64,000 bases of DNA from Comamonadaceae bacterium (GTDB lineage Bacteria > Pseudomonadota > Gammaproteobacteria > Burkholderiales > Burkholderiaceae_C). A program made the position numbers and the translations under genes. Under the pieces are notes generated by a model. It worked only from the letters and a program-made list of their open reading frames with translations, was not told where the DNA came from and did no database searches. Of this stretch, positions 8,200 through 18,072 are shown piece by piece (within the stretch, counting starts at the first letter, position 1; each line of letters begins with the position of its first letter). The stretch spans positions 25,087 to 89,086 of the forward strand of contig CANGNS010000016.1 of NCBI GenBank assembly GCA_947455465.1, given 5' to 3'.

Positions 8200-9117
8200 C
8201 TACACGTCCTGGGCAGGCGCCTGCGGCAGTGCCCGGGTGCGCAAAATGGTGGAAACAATTCCGCTGGCCACGATTAAGCAAATACCGGCCCAACCCATGG
8301 GCGTGATGTGATCGCCAAACAGCAAAATGCTGTAAAGGCTGGCGAAAACAATACCCCAATACTGCATGCTGGCCACCACCAGGGTGGCACCTTTGCGGTA
8401 GGCGCGCGTCATCGCCCATTGCCCCAAAGACGCCAGCACGCCGATGGGAATCAGCCAGGCTGCGTCTTGCCATTGCACGGCGCTCCAGGGTGTGGCGGGT
8501 GTAAAGAGCATGCCGCCGGCACCGACCAAGGTGGTGCCCACCGAGAAGTAAAACACGGTGCGTTCTTCGGGCTCGCCCACTTTGCCCAGCGCAGTGACCT
8601 GCATATAGGCCAAGGCCGCGCCGACCCCCGAGAGCAGGCCCATGAGTCCGGCAAACAATTGGTCGTGGTCGATGGTCGGGCGCAAGGTCATGACCACGCC
8701 GACAAAACCGGCCAGCACGGTCAGCATCAGCGGCCCTTGTTTTTGCGGTTGGCCGTAGAGCAGGGCGCCGCCCAAAATAAAGGCCGCCAGCCACACGCCA
8801 CTCATGTAATTGAGCGTCATGGCCGTTGCGACGGGCAAATGCGCGATCGCATAAAACCAGGAACTGAGCGAGAGCACGCCGATGGCGCTGCGGGTCAGGT
8901 GCATCATGGGCACCGGCGTGCGCAAACTGGCGCCCCGGGCGCGCACCACCACGGCCATGAAGGCGACGCTGACCAGACCCCGGTAAAAAATAATCTCAAA
9001 AATGGTGAAGCTGTGGGCGGCTGACTTCACGCCCACGGCCATGGTGGCAAACAAAAAAGACGCCAGCACCATCCACAGCGCCGACAGGGCGCTGCCCTCG
9101 GTGCGGTTGGGGGCCAT
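8200..9117 (-). CDS. DMT superfamily (EamA) permease coupled to Rieske oxygenase gene
   Basis: 305 residues from the ATG at 9117, with about ten hydrophobic helices in two EamA repeats. The open frame extends to 9159 but would overlap the upstream gene. The chosen ATG is separated by 2 bases from the TGA of the Rieske oxygenase gene, which points to translational coupling. Substrate unknown; an export role for a product or substrate of the oxygenase is possible but only inferred from the coupling. Confidence 0.8.
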   Translation of the reverse strand: MAPNRTEGSALSALWMVLASFLFATMAVGVKSAAHSFTIFEIIFYRGLVSVAFMAVVVRARGASLRTPVPMMHLTRSAIGVLSLSSWFYAIAHLPVATAMTLNYMSGVWLAAFILGGALLYGQPQKQGPLMLTVLAGFVGVVMTLRPTIDHDQLFAGLMGLLSGVGAALAYMQVTALGKVGEPEERTVFYFSVGTTLVGAGGMLFTPATPWSAVQWQDAAWLIPIGVLASLGQWAMTRAYRKGATLVVASMQYWGIVFASLYSILLFGDHITPMGWAGICLIVASGIVSTILRTRALPQAPAQDV

Positions 9118-9119
9118 GG

Positions 9120-10286
9120 TCAGGGCGCTAAGGCATCGCCCATGGCGGCGCGGTACCACTCATGGAAATGCTGCATGCCGTCTTCCATCGGGCTTTGGTA
9201 GGGGCCGACTTCGTTGTCGCCGCGCTGCATCAGGGCTTTGCGTCCGGCGTCCATGCGTTCTGCGATTTCGTCGTCTTCGATGCAGGTTTCCATATAGGCC
9301 GCTTGTTGGGCCTCAACAAAGTCGCGCTCAAAGGCAGCAATTTCTTCGGGGTAGAAGAACTCGACCATGTTCAGGGTCTTGTCCACGCCCAGGGGGTGCA
9401 GGGTGGAGACGGTTAGCACATGGGGATACCACTCCACCATGATGTGGGGGTACAAAGTCAGCCAAATGGCGCCATGCTGGGGCGGCTCACCGCCGCGGTA
9501 GTCCAAAAGGGCTTTTTGCCAGCGCTCATAGGTGGGCGAGCCCCCTTTGGCGTCCGAGGAGCGCAGGCGGGCGCCGGGGCCTACGGTTTGCACCGAGTAG
9601 TGTTTGCCAAACTCCCAGCGCAAGTCTTCACAGGTGACGAAATTGCCCAGTCCGGGGTGGAAGGGGCCGACATGGTAGTCCTCCAGGTAGACCTCGATAA
9701 AGGTTTTCCAGTTGTAGTTGCACACGTGCATTTCCACATGGTCGCGCACGTATCCGCCGAAATCGAGCTCGGCGCGCGGGCCCATACCTGCCAGGTGGGC
9801 GGCGATGTCCAGCGTGGGGGATTCAAAAAGCAACCCGTTCCACTCCTGCAGCGGGTAATTGTTCAGGTTCAGGCAAGGGTCGCTGGCGAAATGGGGTGCG
9901 CCTATGAGCTTGCCAGCCGGCTTGGCGCCCGCCGCATCCACACCCGAGTAAGTCCAGCGGTGCAAGGGGCAGACAATATTGCCGCCAGCAGCGCCCGCGC
10001 CCTGCAGCAAGGAGCCTTGCCCCTTGAGCATGACCGCTTGGCGGTGGCGGCAAACGTTGGAAATCAGTTCAATGCCGCTGCCGTTGCGCACCAGCGCACG
10101 GCCCTCTTGTTCCTGGGGCAGGGCGAAATAATCGCCCAGCTCGGGCACGCTCAGCGAGTGGCCGATGTAGCGGGGCCCCTGCTTGAACAGGAGGTCGATC
10201 TCGCGCGCGTACAGCGACGTATCAAAATAGCTTGAAACTGGAAGTTGGCTCAGGGCCTGCTGCAGTTGAAGACTTAAATCAGACAT
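9120..10286 (-). CDS. Rieske (2Fe-2S) ring-hydroxylating oxygenase, alpha subunit type
   Basis: 388 residues. The Rieske centre is complete: Cys79-Arg-His81 and Cys106-Pro-Leu-His109 in CPLHRWTYS. The mononuclear iron site is seen in EVYLEDYHVGPFHPG with His205 and His210. Such proteins hydroxylate or demethylate aromatic or amine substrates using electrons from a reductase. No beta subunit, ferredoxin or reductase gene is adjacent, so electrons must come from elsewhere. Length and organisation resemble homotrimeric, alpha-only oxygenases. Substrate not recognisable. Confidence 0.82.
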   Translation of the reverse strand: MSDLSLQLQQALSQLPVSSYFDTSLYAREIDLLFKQGPRYIGHSLSVPELGDYFALPQEQEGRALVRNGSGIELISNVCRHRQAVMLKGQGSLLQGAGAAGGNIVCPLHRWTYSGVDAAGAKPAGKLIGAPHFASDPCLNLNNYPLQEWNGLLFESPTLDIAAHLAGMGPRAELDFGGYVRDHVEMHVCNYNWKTFIEVYLEDYHVGPFHPGLGNFVTCEDLRWEFGKHYSVQTVGPGARLRSSDAKGGSPTYERWQKALLDYRGGEPPQHGAIWLTLYPHIMVEWYPHVLTVSTLHPLGVDKTLNMVEFFYPEEIAAFERDFVEAQQAAYMETCIEDDEIAERMDAGRKALMQRGDNEVGPYQSPMEDGMQHFHEWYRAAMGDALAP

Positions 10287-10348
10287 GGTGGACCTGACCT
10301 AAAGACTCCCCACAGGGAGGGTGCGCTTGAAACGCGCTATCAATGAAA

Positions 10349-10376
10349 GACCGCATGCCTGTGGGGGCGTGCGGTC
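10349..10376. repeat. Inverted repeat (11-bp arms) in divergent promoter region
   Basis: GACCGCATGCC and GGCGTGCGGTC pair over 11 positions with one G-U step, around a 6-base loop. It lies between the Rieske oxygenase gene and xseB, which diverge. There is no T-run, so it is not a simple terminator; it could be an operator or an mRNA leader hairpin. The 207-base gap shows nothing else distinctive. Confidence 0.5.
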
Positions 10377-10493
10377 GCGAAGGGTGGCATTGTACCCGTG
10401 GGGGAAATGCCCTATGGAGCCCGCCCGCCCCAAGGTGGTGCAATAGAATTATCCGCAGTCCGGCGCCCGCGCCCGCTTATTTTGGAATTACCG

Positions 10494-10751
10494 ATGCCCA
10501 AGCCCCGTTCCGATACCGCCTCGCCAGGCGCCGACCCGGCGCCCGCAGGCCCCGCCTATGAGGCTGCGATGCAAGAGCTCGAGCAGTTGGTGGGCAGCAT
10601 GGAAAGCGGCAACATGCCGCTAGACCAGTTGCTGAGCAGTTACCAGCGCGGCGCAGTCTTGCTGCAGCTGTGCCGCGACCGCTTGCAGGCGGTCGAGGAG
10701 CAAATCAAAGTACTCGACAACGGGGCCATCAAGCCCTGGAAAGGCGCCTAA
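10494..10751 (+). CDS. xseB: Exodeoxyribonuclease VII small subunit
   Basis: 85 residues from the ATG at 10494. The XseB core reads [22 protein letters not shown] then [19 protein letters not shown] and ends with IKVLDNG. XseB binds several copies to XseA and is needed for single-strand-specific exonuclease activity. Followed 5 bases later by ispA and then dxs, the common xseB-ispA-dxs operon. The open frame extends upstream to 10398 but that part shows no family similarity. Confidence 0.9.
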   Translation: MPKPRSDTASPGADPAPAGPAYEAAMQELEQLVGSMESGNMPLDQLLSSYQRGAVLLQLCRDRLQAVEEQIKVLDNGAIKPWKGA

Positions 10752-10756
10752 GCCGC

Positions 10757-11686
10757 ATGGCCGCCTTTGACCTTGCGCGTTGGACAGCGCACCACACGGA
10801 CGCCTTGGAAGCGGCCTTGGACGCATTTTTGTCGCCCCAAGCCTTGTGTGCCGACGGTCCGGTCCGCCCGCTGGACCTGGTCCAGGCGATGCGCTATGCC
10901 GCTTTGGATGGTGGCAAGCGGCTGCGTCCGCTGCTGGTGATCGCGGCTTTCGAGGCGGCGGTGGGTCGCCCCTTGGGCAGCCAAGACGGCGCAGTGGTGC
11001 GCGCGGCATGCGCCGTGGAGCTGATACACGCCTATTCTCTGGTCCATGACGATATGCCCTGCATGGACGACGATGTCTTGCGCCGAGGCAAGCCCACGGT
11101 GCACGTCAAGTTTGGCCAGGCCGGCGCCTTGCTCGCCGGCGATGCGCTGCAAACCTTGGCCTTTGAGCTGTTGACCCCGCAAGACGGCAGTGTCGCCCCC
11201 GCCGTGCAGGGCCGCTTATGCGGTCTGCTGGCCCGGGCCTCGGGCTGCGCGGGTATGGCGGGGGGGCAGGCGATCGATCTGGACCATGTGGGCAAAGCCC
11301 TGAACGAAGATGCCTTGCGCCATATGCACCGCTGCAAAACCGGCGCACTGCTGGAGTGCAGTGTGCAGATGGGCGCGGTCTGCGGTGGCGCCGATGCGCA
11401 CGCCCAGGCGCAGCTGGCCGAATTTGGCCGGGCGCTGGGCCTGGCTTTCCAGGTGGTGGACGATGTGCTGGACGTCAGCGCCGACTCGGCCACGCTCGGG
11501 AAAACGGCGGGTAAAGACGCCCAGAACGACAAACCGACTTTTGTGTCTTTGATGGGACTGGCGCAAAGCCGCCAGTATGCGCAACAATTGTGCGAGCAGG
11601 CCGAGCAGGCGCTAGCGCAGGCAGGCCTGGCCGATACCAGTGCTTTGTCGGCCCTGGCCCGCAGGGTGGTGCAGCGCAGCCACTGA
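10757..11686 (+). CDS. ispA: Polyprenyl (farnesyl) diphosphate synthase
   Basis: 309 residues from ATG 10757, 5 bases after xseB. First aspartate-rich motif DDMPCMDDD at 98-106 and second DDVLD near 235 bind the magnesium-diphosphate groups; the GGKRLRPLL region lies at 52-60. The two residues between the aspartate pairs of the first motif (P, C) fit the bacterial type II farnesyl diphosphate synthases. Condenses DMAPP and GPP with IPP. Sits before dxs in one isoprenoid operon. Confidence 0.88.
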   Translation: MAAFDLARWTAHHTDALEAALDAFLSPQALCADGPVRPLDLVQAMRYAALDGGKRLRPLLVIAAFEAAVGRPLGSQDGAVVRAACAVELIHAYSLVHDDMPCMDDDVLRRGKPTVHVKFGQAGALLAGDALQTLAFELLTPQDGSVAPAVQGRLCGLLARASGCAGMAGGQAIDLDHVGKALNEDALRHMHRCKTGALLECSVQMGAVCGGADAHAQAQLAEFGRALGLAFQVVDDVLDVSADSATLGKTAGKDAQNDKPTFVSLMGLAQSRQYAQQLCEQAEQALAQAGLADTSALSALARRVVQRSH

Positions 11687-11702
11687 TTAATCCGAGTTCA
11701 CC

Positions 11703-13616
11703 ATGCCACATACTTACCAAGCCGCTGGTCCTTTGTTGCCGCAGATCAACAGCCCCAAAGACTTGCGTGCCTTGCCGCGCGCGGCCTTGCGCACGGTGTC
11801 CGACGAGTTGCGCGCCTATTTGCTTGACAGTGTTTCCAAAACGGGCGGCCACCTGAGCTCTAATTTGGGCACTGTGGAGCTGACCGTGGCGCTGCACTAT
11901 GTGTTTGACACGCCGCGTGACCGCCTGGTCTGGGATGTGGGCCACCAAACCTATCCGCACAAAATCCTGACCGGCCGGCGCGAGCGCATGGCCAGTTTGC
12001 GGCAGTTGGGGGGGCTTAGCGGTTTTCCGCAGCGCAGCGAAAGCGAATACGACACCTTTGGCACAGCCCATTCCAGCACGTCTATTTCGGCCGCCCTGGG
12101 TATGGCCATGGCGGCCAAGTTGCAAGGCGACTCGCGTTATTCGGTGGCCATCATCGGCGACGGGGCGCTGACCGCCGGCATGGCGTTTGAGGCGATGAAC
12201 AATGCGGGCGTGCAAGATTGCCGCTTGCTGGTGATCCTGAACGACAACGAGATGAGCATCAGCCCGCCCGTGGGCGCGCTCAACCGCTACCTGGCGCAGC
12301 TGATGAGCGGGCAGTTTTACGCCAAGGCCAAAAGCGTGGGCAAACGCGTGCTCAAAGGCGCGCCCACCTTGTTTGAAATTGCCAAGCGCATTGAAGAGCA
12401 CGCCAAAGGCATGGTGGTGCCAGCCACTTTGTTCGAGCAGTTTGGCTTTAACTACATCGGGCCCATCGATGGGCACGATCTCGATTCGCTGTTGCCGACG
12501 CTGGAAAACATCAAAAACCTGACCGGTCCGCAGTTTTTACACGTGATTACCCGCAAAGGGCAGGGCTACAAAATGGCCGAGGCCGACCCGGTGGCCTACC
12601 ACGGGCCCGGCAAATTTGACCCCAGTGTGGGCCTGCAAAAGTCGGCAACGCCGGCCAAGCCTACCTTTACCCAGGTGTTTGGCCAGTGGCTGTGCGACAT
12701 GGCCGCCCAGGACGAGCGCCTGGTCGGCATCACCCCGGCCATGCGCGAGGGCTCGGGGCTGGTGGAGTTTGAGGCGCGTTTTCCGGAGCGCTACTTCGAT
12801 GTCGGCATTGCCGAGCAGCATGCGGTCACTTTTGCCGCCGGTTTGGCCGCCGACGGGCTCAAACCGGTGGTGGCGATTTACTCCACCTTCCTCCAGCGGG
12901 CCTATGACCAGCTGATCCACGACGTGGCGATTCAAAACCTGCCGGTGGTTTTTGCGCTGGACCGGGCGGGCTTGGTCGGCGCCGATGGTGCTACGCATGC
13001 GGGAAATTACGACATCGCCTTTATGCGCTGTATTCCGAATATGAGCATTGCCTGTCCGGCTGACGAGAATGAATGCCGCCAGCTCCTGAGCAGCGCGTTT
13101 GCCCAAAACCACCCGGTGGCCGTGCGCTACCCGCGTGGCGCAGGCGCGGGTATGGCCGTGCAGGCCGATTTGCAAGCCTTGCCCTTTGGCAAGGGCGAGC
13201 TGCGCCGCCAGGGCAGCCGTATCGCCGTCCTGGCCTTTGGCACGCTTTTGTACCCGGCCCTGGCAGTGGGCGAGGCGCTGGATCTCACAGTGGCCAATAT
13301 GCGCTGGGCCAAGCCTCTGGATACCGAACTGCTGGTGGACCTGGCTGCCCGCCACGACGCTATCGTCACGGTGGAGGACGCCTCGCTCATGGGCGGGGCC
13401 GGAAGCGCGGTGCAAGAGGCGCTGCAGGCGGCTGGCCGGGTTCTGCCGGTACTGAGCCTGGGCCTGCCCGACCGGTTTATCGAGCACGGCGACCCGGTCA
13501 AGCTCATGGCCATGCATGGCCTGGATGCCACCGGTATCGAAGCCTCGGTGCGCGCCCGCTTTGCTGCGCTGCTGGGGGGCGACTCCAAGGGAAAACCCCT
13601 GCCACAAGCGGCCTGA
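11703..13616 (+). CDS. dxs: 1-deoxy-D-xylulose-5-phosphate synthase
   Basis: 637 residues, full family length. The thiamine diphosphate site ([20 protein letters not shown], continuing through [14 protein letters not shown]) and the early HLSSNLG region are present, and the transketolase-like C-terminal domain ends with [13 protein letters not shown] sequence (here [12 protein letters not shown]). Makes DXP from pyruvate and glyceraldehyde 3-phosphate, the first step of the MEP pathway that feeds ispA. Starts 16 bases after ispA. Confidence 0.93.
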   Translation: MPHTYQAAGPLLPQINSPKDLRALPRAALRTVSDELRAYLLDSVSKTGGHLSSNLGTVELTVALHYVFDTPRDRLVWDVGHQTYPHKILTGRRERMASLRQLGGLSGFPQRSESEYDTFGTAHSSTSISAALGMAMAAKLQGDSRYSVAIIGDGALTAGMAFEAMNNAGVQDCRLLVILNDNEMSISPPVGALNRYLAQLMSGQFYAKAKSVGKRVLKGAPTLFEIAKRIEEHAKGMVVPATLFEQFGFNYIGPIDGHDLDSLLPTLENIKNLTGPQFLHVITRKGQGYKMAEADPVAYHGPGKFDPSVGLQKSATPAKPTFTQVFGQWLCDMAAQDERLVGITPAMREGSGLVEFEARFPERYFDVGIAEQHAVTFAAGLAADGLKPVVAIYSTFLQRAYDQLIHDVAIQNLPVVFALDRAGLVGADGATHAGNYDIAFMRCIPNMSIACPADENECRQLLSSAFAQNHPVAVRYPRGAGAGMAVQADLQALPFGKGELRRQGSRIAVLAFGTLLYPALAVGEALDLTVANMRWAKPLDTELLVDLAARHDAIVTVEDASLMGGAGSAVQEALQAAGRVLPVLSLGLPDRFIEHGDPVKLMAMHGLDATGIEASVRARFAALLGGDSKGKPLPQAA

Positions 13617-13623
13617 GCGTTCC

Positions 13624-13672
13624 TACAATCCGCTTCGGACGTGTTGGCAGACCGTCGTCCGCGTGCACGCGG
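13624..13672 (+). promoter_or_regulatory. Candidate dctP promoter with 14-bp palindromic operator
   Basis: TACAAT at 13624-13629 resembles a -10 hexamer (a poor -35 lies upstream). It is followed by the perfect 14-bp palindrome CCGCGTGCACGCGG at 13659-13672, which would fall just downstream of the transcription start, where repressors commonly bind. The gap is 96 bases between dxs and dctP. Confidence 0.4.
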
Positions 13673-13712
13673 GCGGCGCTCTGGTTTTCTTTCACTTTTT
13701 ACGGAGTTCTCT

Positions 13713-14792
13713 ATGGATCGTCGCTCAATTATTAAAAACGCTGGAATCGCTGGCGTCTTGGCTGCCGGGGCTGCACCCGCAGTTCATGCCCAGAGCACTT
13801 TGCGCTGGCGCATTGCTTCGAGCTTTCCCAAGTCGCTCGATACCTTGTTTGGTGTCTGCGAAGTGTTTGCCAAAAAAGTCGGTGAGCTCAGCGGCGGCAA
13901 ATTCACGGTAAGCACCCACGCGGCCGGCGAGCTGATGCCTGCGTTTGGCGTGCTGGACGGTGTTTCCAACGGCACCATCGAGATGGCAAACACCGCCTCG
14001 TACTACTTCTTCGGCAAAGACCCCACTTATGCGCTGGACTGCGCCGTACCCTTTGGCCTGAACAGCCGCCAGATGACGGCCTGGATGTACGAGGGCAATG
14101 GCCTCAAACTCTTGCGCGAGCATTTCGCCAAAGTGGGCATCGTTAATTTCCCTATGGGAAACACCGGCGTGCAAATGGGCGGCTGGTACCGCAAAGAGAT
14201 CAATTCGGTCGCTGACCTCAAAGGCCTGAAGTTCCGTTGCGGCGGTTTTGCTGGCAAGGTGCTAGAGCGCTTGGGCGTGGTGCCACAAAACATTCCGGGC
14301 GGTGAGATTTACCAGGCCCTGGAAAAAGGCACGATTGACGCCGCTGAATGGGTTGGCCCCTATGACGACCTCAAGCTTGGTTTCCACAAAGTGGCGCCGC
14401 ACTACTACTACCCTGGCTGGTGGGAAGTGGGCCCACAACTGTCCTTGTATGTGAACCAGAAGGCCTACGAAGGCCTTTCCTCGGAGTACAAAGCCATTGT
14501 GGAGTGCGCTGCCGCGTTCGCGCACACCGATATGCAGGCCAAGTATGACGCTCGTAACATGCCTGCGCTCAAGACCTTGATCAGCCAGGGCGTCAAGCTG
14601 CACGCTTTCCCCAAAGATGTGCTGAACGCTTCATTCAAAGCGGCCAATGAGGTGTATTCTGAGCTCAACGACACCAACCCAGGCTGGAAAAAAATCTACA
14701 CCGACTACGCAGCCTTCCGCAAGGAAAGCAATTTGTGGTTCAGCCTGGCTGAGGCGTCCATGGACGATTTCATGCAGGCGCAAAGGCTATAG
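13713..14792 (+). CDS. dctP: TRAP transporter solute-binding protein (DctP family, mannitol/chloroaromatic type)
   Basis: 359 residues from ATG 13713, preceded by ACGGAG. The N-terminus DRRSIIKNAG plus a hydrophobic stretch ending in AVHAQ looks like a Tat signal peptide, common in this subfamily. The DctP core is clear: LRWRIASSFPKSLDTL, LKGLKFRCGGFAGKV with the conserved carboxylate-binding arginine, and GTIDAAEWVGPYDD. Its permease genes dctM and dctQ are not adjacent but lie about 8.8 kb away beyond the restriction-modification island, on the opposite strand. Ligand probably a carboxylate; unproven. Confidence 0.87.
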   Translation: MDRRSIIKNAGIAGVLAAGAAPAVHAQSTLRWRIASSFPKSLDTLFGVCEVFAKKVGELSGGKFTVSTHAAGELMPAFGVLDGVSNGTIEMANTASYYFFGKDPTYALDCAVPFGLNSRQMTAWMYEGNGLKLLREHFAKVGIVNFPMGNTGVQMGGWYRKEINSVADLKGLKFRCGGFAGKVLERLGVVPQNIPGGEIYQALEKGTIDAAEWVGPYDDLKLGFHKVAPHYYYPGWWEVGPQLSLYVNQKAYEGLSSEYKAIVECAAAFAHTDMQAKYDARNMPALKTLISQGVKLHAFPKDVLNASFKAANEVYSELNDTNPGWKKIYTDYAAFRKESNLWFSLAEASMDDFMQAQRL

Positions 14793-14814
14793 TCCGCTGT
14801 AGGCTGAAATCCCC

Positions 14815-14839
14815 AAAACCCTGCCTCGGCGGGGTTTTT
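14815..14839 (+). terminator. Rho-independent terminator after dctP
   Basis: A 10-bp stem (AAAACCCTGC / GCGGGGTTTT, one G-U pair) closes a CTCG tetraloop and runs into T residues, 22 bases after the dctP stop. It marks the end of the ancestral left flank. Confidence 0.85.
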
Positions 14840-15006
14840 CAATTCCGAATCGCTAATTCAGTGATGCGCTGGTAAAGCCAAATGCTGAGTATCTTAATTT
14901 TGGATAAAGAGTCAGAATTTGAGCGCAAATCGTGGCCATTTATCCCTTTTCGCTCCGAAAGAAGCGCCGATAATTGCTACCTGACCTCTACGCACTCGTT
15001 CACGCC
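14840..15006 (+). promoter_or_regulatory. AT-rich leader of hsdR
   Basis: This gap between the dctP terminator and the hsdR ATG is AT-rich compared with neighbours. A GATAAT at 14969-14974 could be a -10 element about 33 bases before the start codon, without a convincing -35. No operator-like palindrome was found. Confidence 0.3.
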
Positions 15007-18000
15007 ATGCCCCCTACTGAAAGCACTGCCGAGAAAATTACTGGCACTGCGGCGCACGCAGTACGCGAAGTGCAAATCGAATACGGATTCATTGGGCAGC
15101 TTCAAAAGCTCAAATACGAGTACCGCGCGGACATACGCGACCGTGCTGCATTGGAACAAAATTTTCGTCAGAAATTTGAAGCGCTTAATCGCGTGAATTT
15201 GTCCGATGGTGAATTCAAGCGCCTGCTAGACGAGATCGTCACCCCCGACGTGTTCACCGCCGCCCGTACCTTGCGCGAGCGCAGTGCCTTTACCCGTGAC
15301 GACGGCACACCGCTCAACTATACCTTGGTCAACATCAAGGATTGGTGCAAAAACACGTTTGAAGTGGTTAACCAGCTGCGTATCAACACCGACTACAGCC
15401 ACCACCGATATGACGTGCTCATCCTCATCAACGGCGTGCCCTGCGTTCAAATTGAGCTCAAGACCCTAGGCATCAACCCCAAGCGAGCCATGGAACAGAT
15501 CGTTGACTATAAAAACGATCCTGGCAACGGCTACAGCAAAACCTTGTTGTGCTTCTTGCAGTTGTTCATCGTCAGCAACCGCACCAACACCTATTACTTC
15601 GCCAACAACAACACGCGTCACTTTGCCTTCAACGCTGACGAGCGCTTCTTGCCCATTTACCAGTTTGCCGACGAAGCCAATACCAAGATCAATCACTTAG
15701 ATGATTTCGCCCAAAAGTTTTTGCCCAAATGCACCCTGGGCCAAACTATCAGCCGCTACATGGTGCTGGTGGCCAGCGAGCAAAAGTTGCTCATGATGCG
15801 GCCCTATCAGGTGTACGCCGTCAAAGCCATCGTGGACTGCATCCACCACAACTCTGGCAACGGCTACATCTGGCATACCACGGGCAGTGGCAAAACGCTT
15901 ACCTCCTTCAAAGCCTCCACGCTGCTCAAAGACAACCCCGATATTGAGAAATGCCTTTTTGTGGTGGACCGCAAAGACTTGGACCGTCAAACCCGCGAAG
16001 AGTTCAACCGCTTCCAAGAAAACTGCGTCGAAGAAAACACCAACACCGCCAGTTTGGTGCGCCGCCTGCTTTCTGACGACTATGCCGACAAGGTCATCGT
16101 CACCACCATCCAAAAGCTGGGTCTAGCACTGGACGAAAACAGCAAGCGAAACAAGCAACGCACCAACAGCGGCCAAGCCACCTACAAAGAACAGCTCGCG
16201 CAACTGCAAGACAAGCGCATTGTTTTTATCTTTGACGAATGCCACCGCTCGCAGTTTGGCGAGAACCACAAAGCCATCAAAGCTTTCTTCCCCAAGGCGC
16301 AGTTGTTTGGCTTTACCGGCACGCCCATTTTTGAAGACAACGCCAGCCGTACTCAGATTGAAGACGAGCAAGCCAGCCTGCGCACTACTGAAGACATCTT
16401 TCAAAAGCAGCTGCACGCCTACACCATCACCCACGCCATTGAAGACGCCAACGTGCTGCGCTTTCATGTGGACTACTTCAAGCCCGAAGGCAAAAATGTA
16501 CCCAAGCCTGGTGAGGCGCTGGCTAAGAAAGCTGTGATTGATGCCATCTTGGCCAAGCACGACACCGCCACCGCTGGCCGCCGCTTTAACGCTGTGCTGG
16601 CCACCGCCAGCATCAACGACGCTATTGAGTACCACGCACTGTTTAAAGAAGCACAAGCGGCCAAGCATGCCGCTGACCCCAGCTTCGTGCCGCTTAACAT
16701 CGCTTGTGTGTTTTCACCGCCTGCCGAGGGCAATGCGGACGTGCAGCAAATTCAAGAAGATTTGCCGCAAGAAAAACAAGACAACCAAGTTGACCCCGAC
16801 AGCAAAAAAGCCGCGCTCAAAGCCATCTTGGCCGACTACAACACCCGCTTTGGTACCAACCACCAGCTGAGCGAGTTTGACCTGTACTACCAAGACGTTC
16901 AAAAGCGCATCAAAGACCAGCAGTGGCCCAACGCCGACTACCCAGCCGCCAAGAAGATTGACATCACCATCGTGGTGGACATGCTGCTGACCGGCTTTGA
17001 CAGCAAATATCTCAACACCCTGTATGTGGACAAGAACCTCAAACACCACGGCTTGATACAGGCGTTCTCGCGCACCAACCGCGTGCTGAACGGCACCAAA
17101 CCCTACGGCAATATTCTCGACTTCCGCTCACAAAAAGACGCAGTTGATGCCGCCATTGCCCTGTTCTCTGGCGAGAAGAGCGAAGAAAAAGCCCGCGAAA
17201 TTTGGCTGGTGGACAAAGCCCCTGTCGTCATCGAGAAACTTCAAGGCGCAGTGCAGCGCCTAGAAGACTTCATGAAGACCCAAGGCCTGCCTTGCACGCC
17301 CGAGGCTGTGCCCCAGCTCAAGGGTGACGATGCGCGTGCCGCCTTCATTGGCCACTTCAAAGAAGTGCAGCGCCTCAAAACCCAGCTTGACCAATACACC
17401 GACCTCACGCCCGACAACACCGATGCGATAGAGCACATCTTGCCTAAAGAAGCTCAACAAGGCTTCAAAGGCGTGTACATCGAAACCGCGCAGCGCCTCA
17501 AGGCGCTTCAAGACAAAACAAGCAAAAACGAAGGCAGCAACACCACCGACGAGGTAGATCAGCTCGACTTTGAGTTTGTGCTGTTTGCCAGCGCCGTCAT
17601 TGACTACGACTACATCGTAGGCCTCATGTCGCGCTTTAGTAGCCAAGCGCCGGGTAAGCAGAAGATGAGCCGAGAAGAGCTGATCGGCCTGATCAGCGCC
17701 GACGCCAAGTTTATGAACGAGCGCGACGACATTGCTGCCTACATTGCCACCCTCAAGGTGGGTGAGGGCTTGAGCGAAGCGTCTATCCGCGATGGCTACG
17801 CCCGCTTCAAAAAAGAAAAAGACAGTGCCGAGCTGTTGGCCATTGCTATCCAACACGGCTTGGCCCCAGCCGCCCTGCAAGCCTTTGTAGACGGCATTCT
17901 GCAGCGCATGATTTTGGATGCGGATGCACTGACCGACCTCATGGCTCCGCTAGAACTGGGCTGGAAAGCCCGCGCCCAAGCCGAGAGCGCGCTGATGAAA

Positions 18001-18072
18001 GAGCTGGCGCCCCTGCTGACCAAACGCGCCCAAGGGCGCGAGATTTCCGGACTGAGCGCATATGAATACTGA
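15007..18072 (+). CDS. hsdR: Type I restriction enzyme, R (translocase/endonuclease) subunit
   Basis: 1021 residues from ATG 15007. The nuclease PD-(D/E)xK site is seen as Asp136 and Glu150-Leu-Lys152 (YDVLILINGVPCVQIELKT). The SF2 motor has Walker A TTGSGKT at 291-297, DECHRS at 410-415 and FGFTGTP; a helicase motif region TIVVDMLLTGFDS follows. The C-terminal helical part should bind the M2S core. Resembles the EcoR124I (type IC) family. It cuts unmethylated DNA after ATP-driven translocation. An upstream in-frame TTG at 14974 adds 11 unlikely residues. Its end overlaps hsdS by 11 bases, coupling R and S. Confidence 0.93.
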   Translation: MPPTESTAEKITGTAAHAVREVQIEYGFIGQLQKLKYEYRADIRDRAALEQNFRQKFEALNRVNLSDGEFKRLLDEIVTPDVFTAARTLRERSAFTRDDGTPLNYTLVNIKDWCKNTFEVVNQLRINTDYSHHRYDVLILINGVPCVQIELKTLGINPKRAMEQIVDYKNDPGNGYSKTLLCFLQLFIVSNRTNTYYFANNNTRHFAFNADERFLPIYQFADEANTKINHLDDFAQKFLPKCTLGQTISRYMVLVASEQKLLMMRPYQVYAVKAIVDCIHHNSGNGYIWHTTGSGKTLTSFKASTLLKDNPDIEKCLFVVDRKDLDRQTREEFNRFQENCVEENTNTASLVRRLLSDDYADKVIVTTIQKLGLALDENSKRNKQRTNSGQATYKEQLAQLQDKRIVFIFDECHRSQFGENHKAIKAFFPKAQLFGFTGTPIFEDNASRTQIEDEQASLRTTEDIFQKQLHAYTITHAIEDANVLRFHVDYFKPEGKNVPKPGEALAKKAVIDAILAKHDTATAGRRFNAVLATASINDAIEYHALFKEAQAAKHAADPSFVPLNIACVFSPPAEGNADVQQIQEDLPQEKQDNQVDPDSKKAALKAILADYNTRFGTNHQLSEFDLYYQDVQKRIKDQQWPNADYPAAKKIDITIVVDMLLTGFDSKYLNTLYVDKNLKHHGLIQAFSRTNRVLNGTKPYGNILDFRSQKDAVDAAIALFSGEKSEEKAREIWLVDKAPVVIEKLQGAVQRLEDFMKTQGLPCTPEAVPQLKGDDARAAFIGHFKEVQRLKTQLDQYTDLTPDNTDAIEHILPKEAQQGFKGVYIETAQRLKALQDKTSKNEGSNTTDEVDQLDFEFVLFASAVIDYDYIVGLMSRFSSQAPGKQKMSREELIGLISADAKFMNERDDIAAYIATLKVGEGLSEASIRDGYARFKKEKDSAELLAIAIQHGLAPAALQAFVDGILQRMILDADALTDLMAPLELGWKARAQAESALMKELAPLLTKRAQGREISGLSAYEY

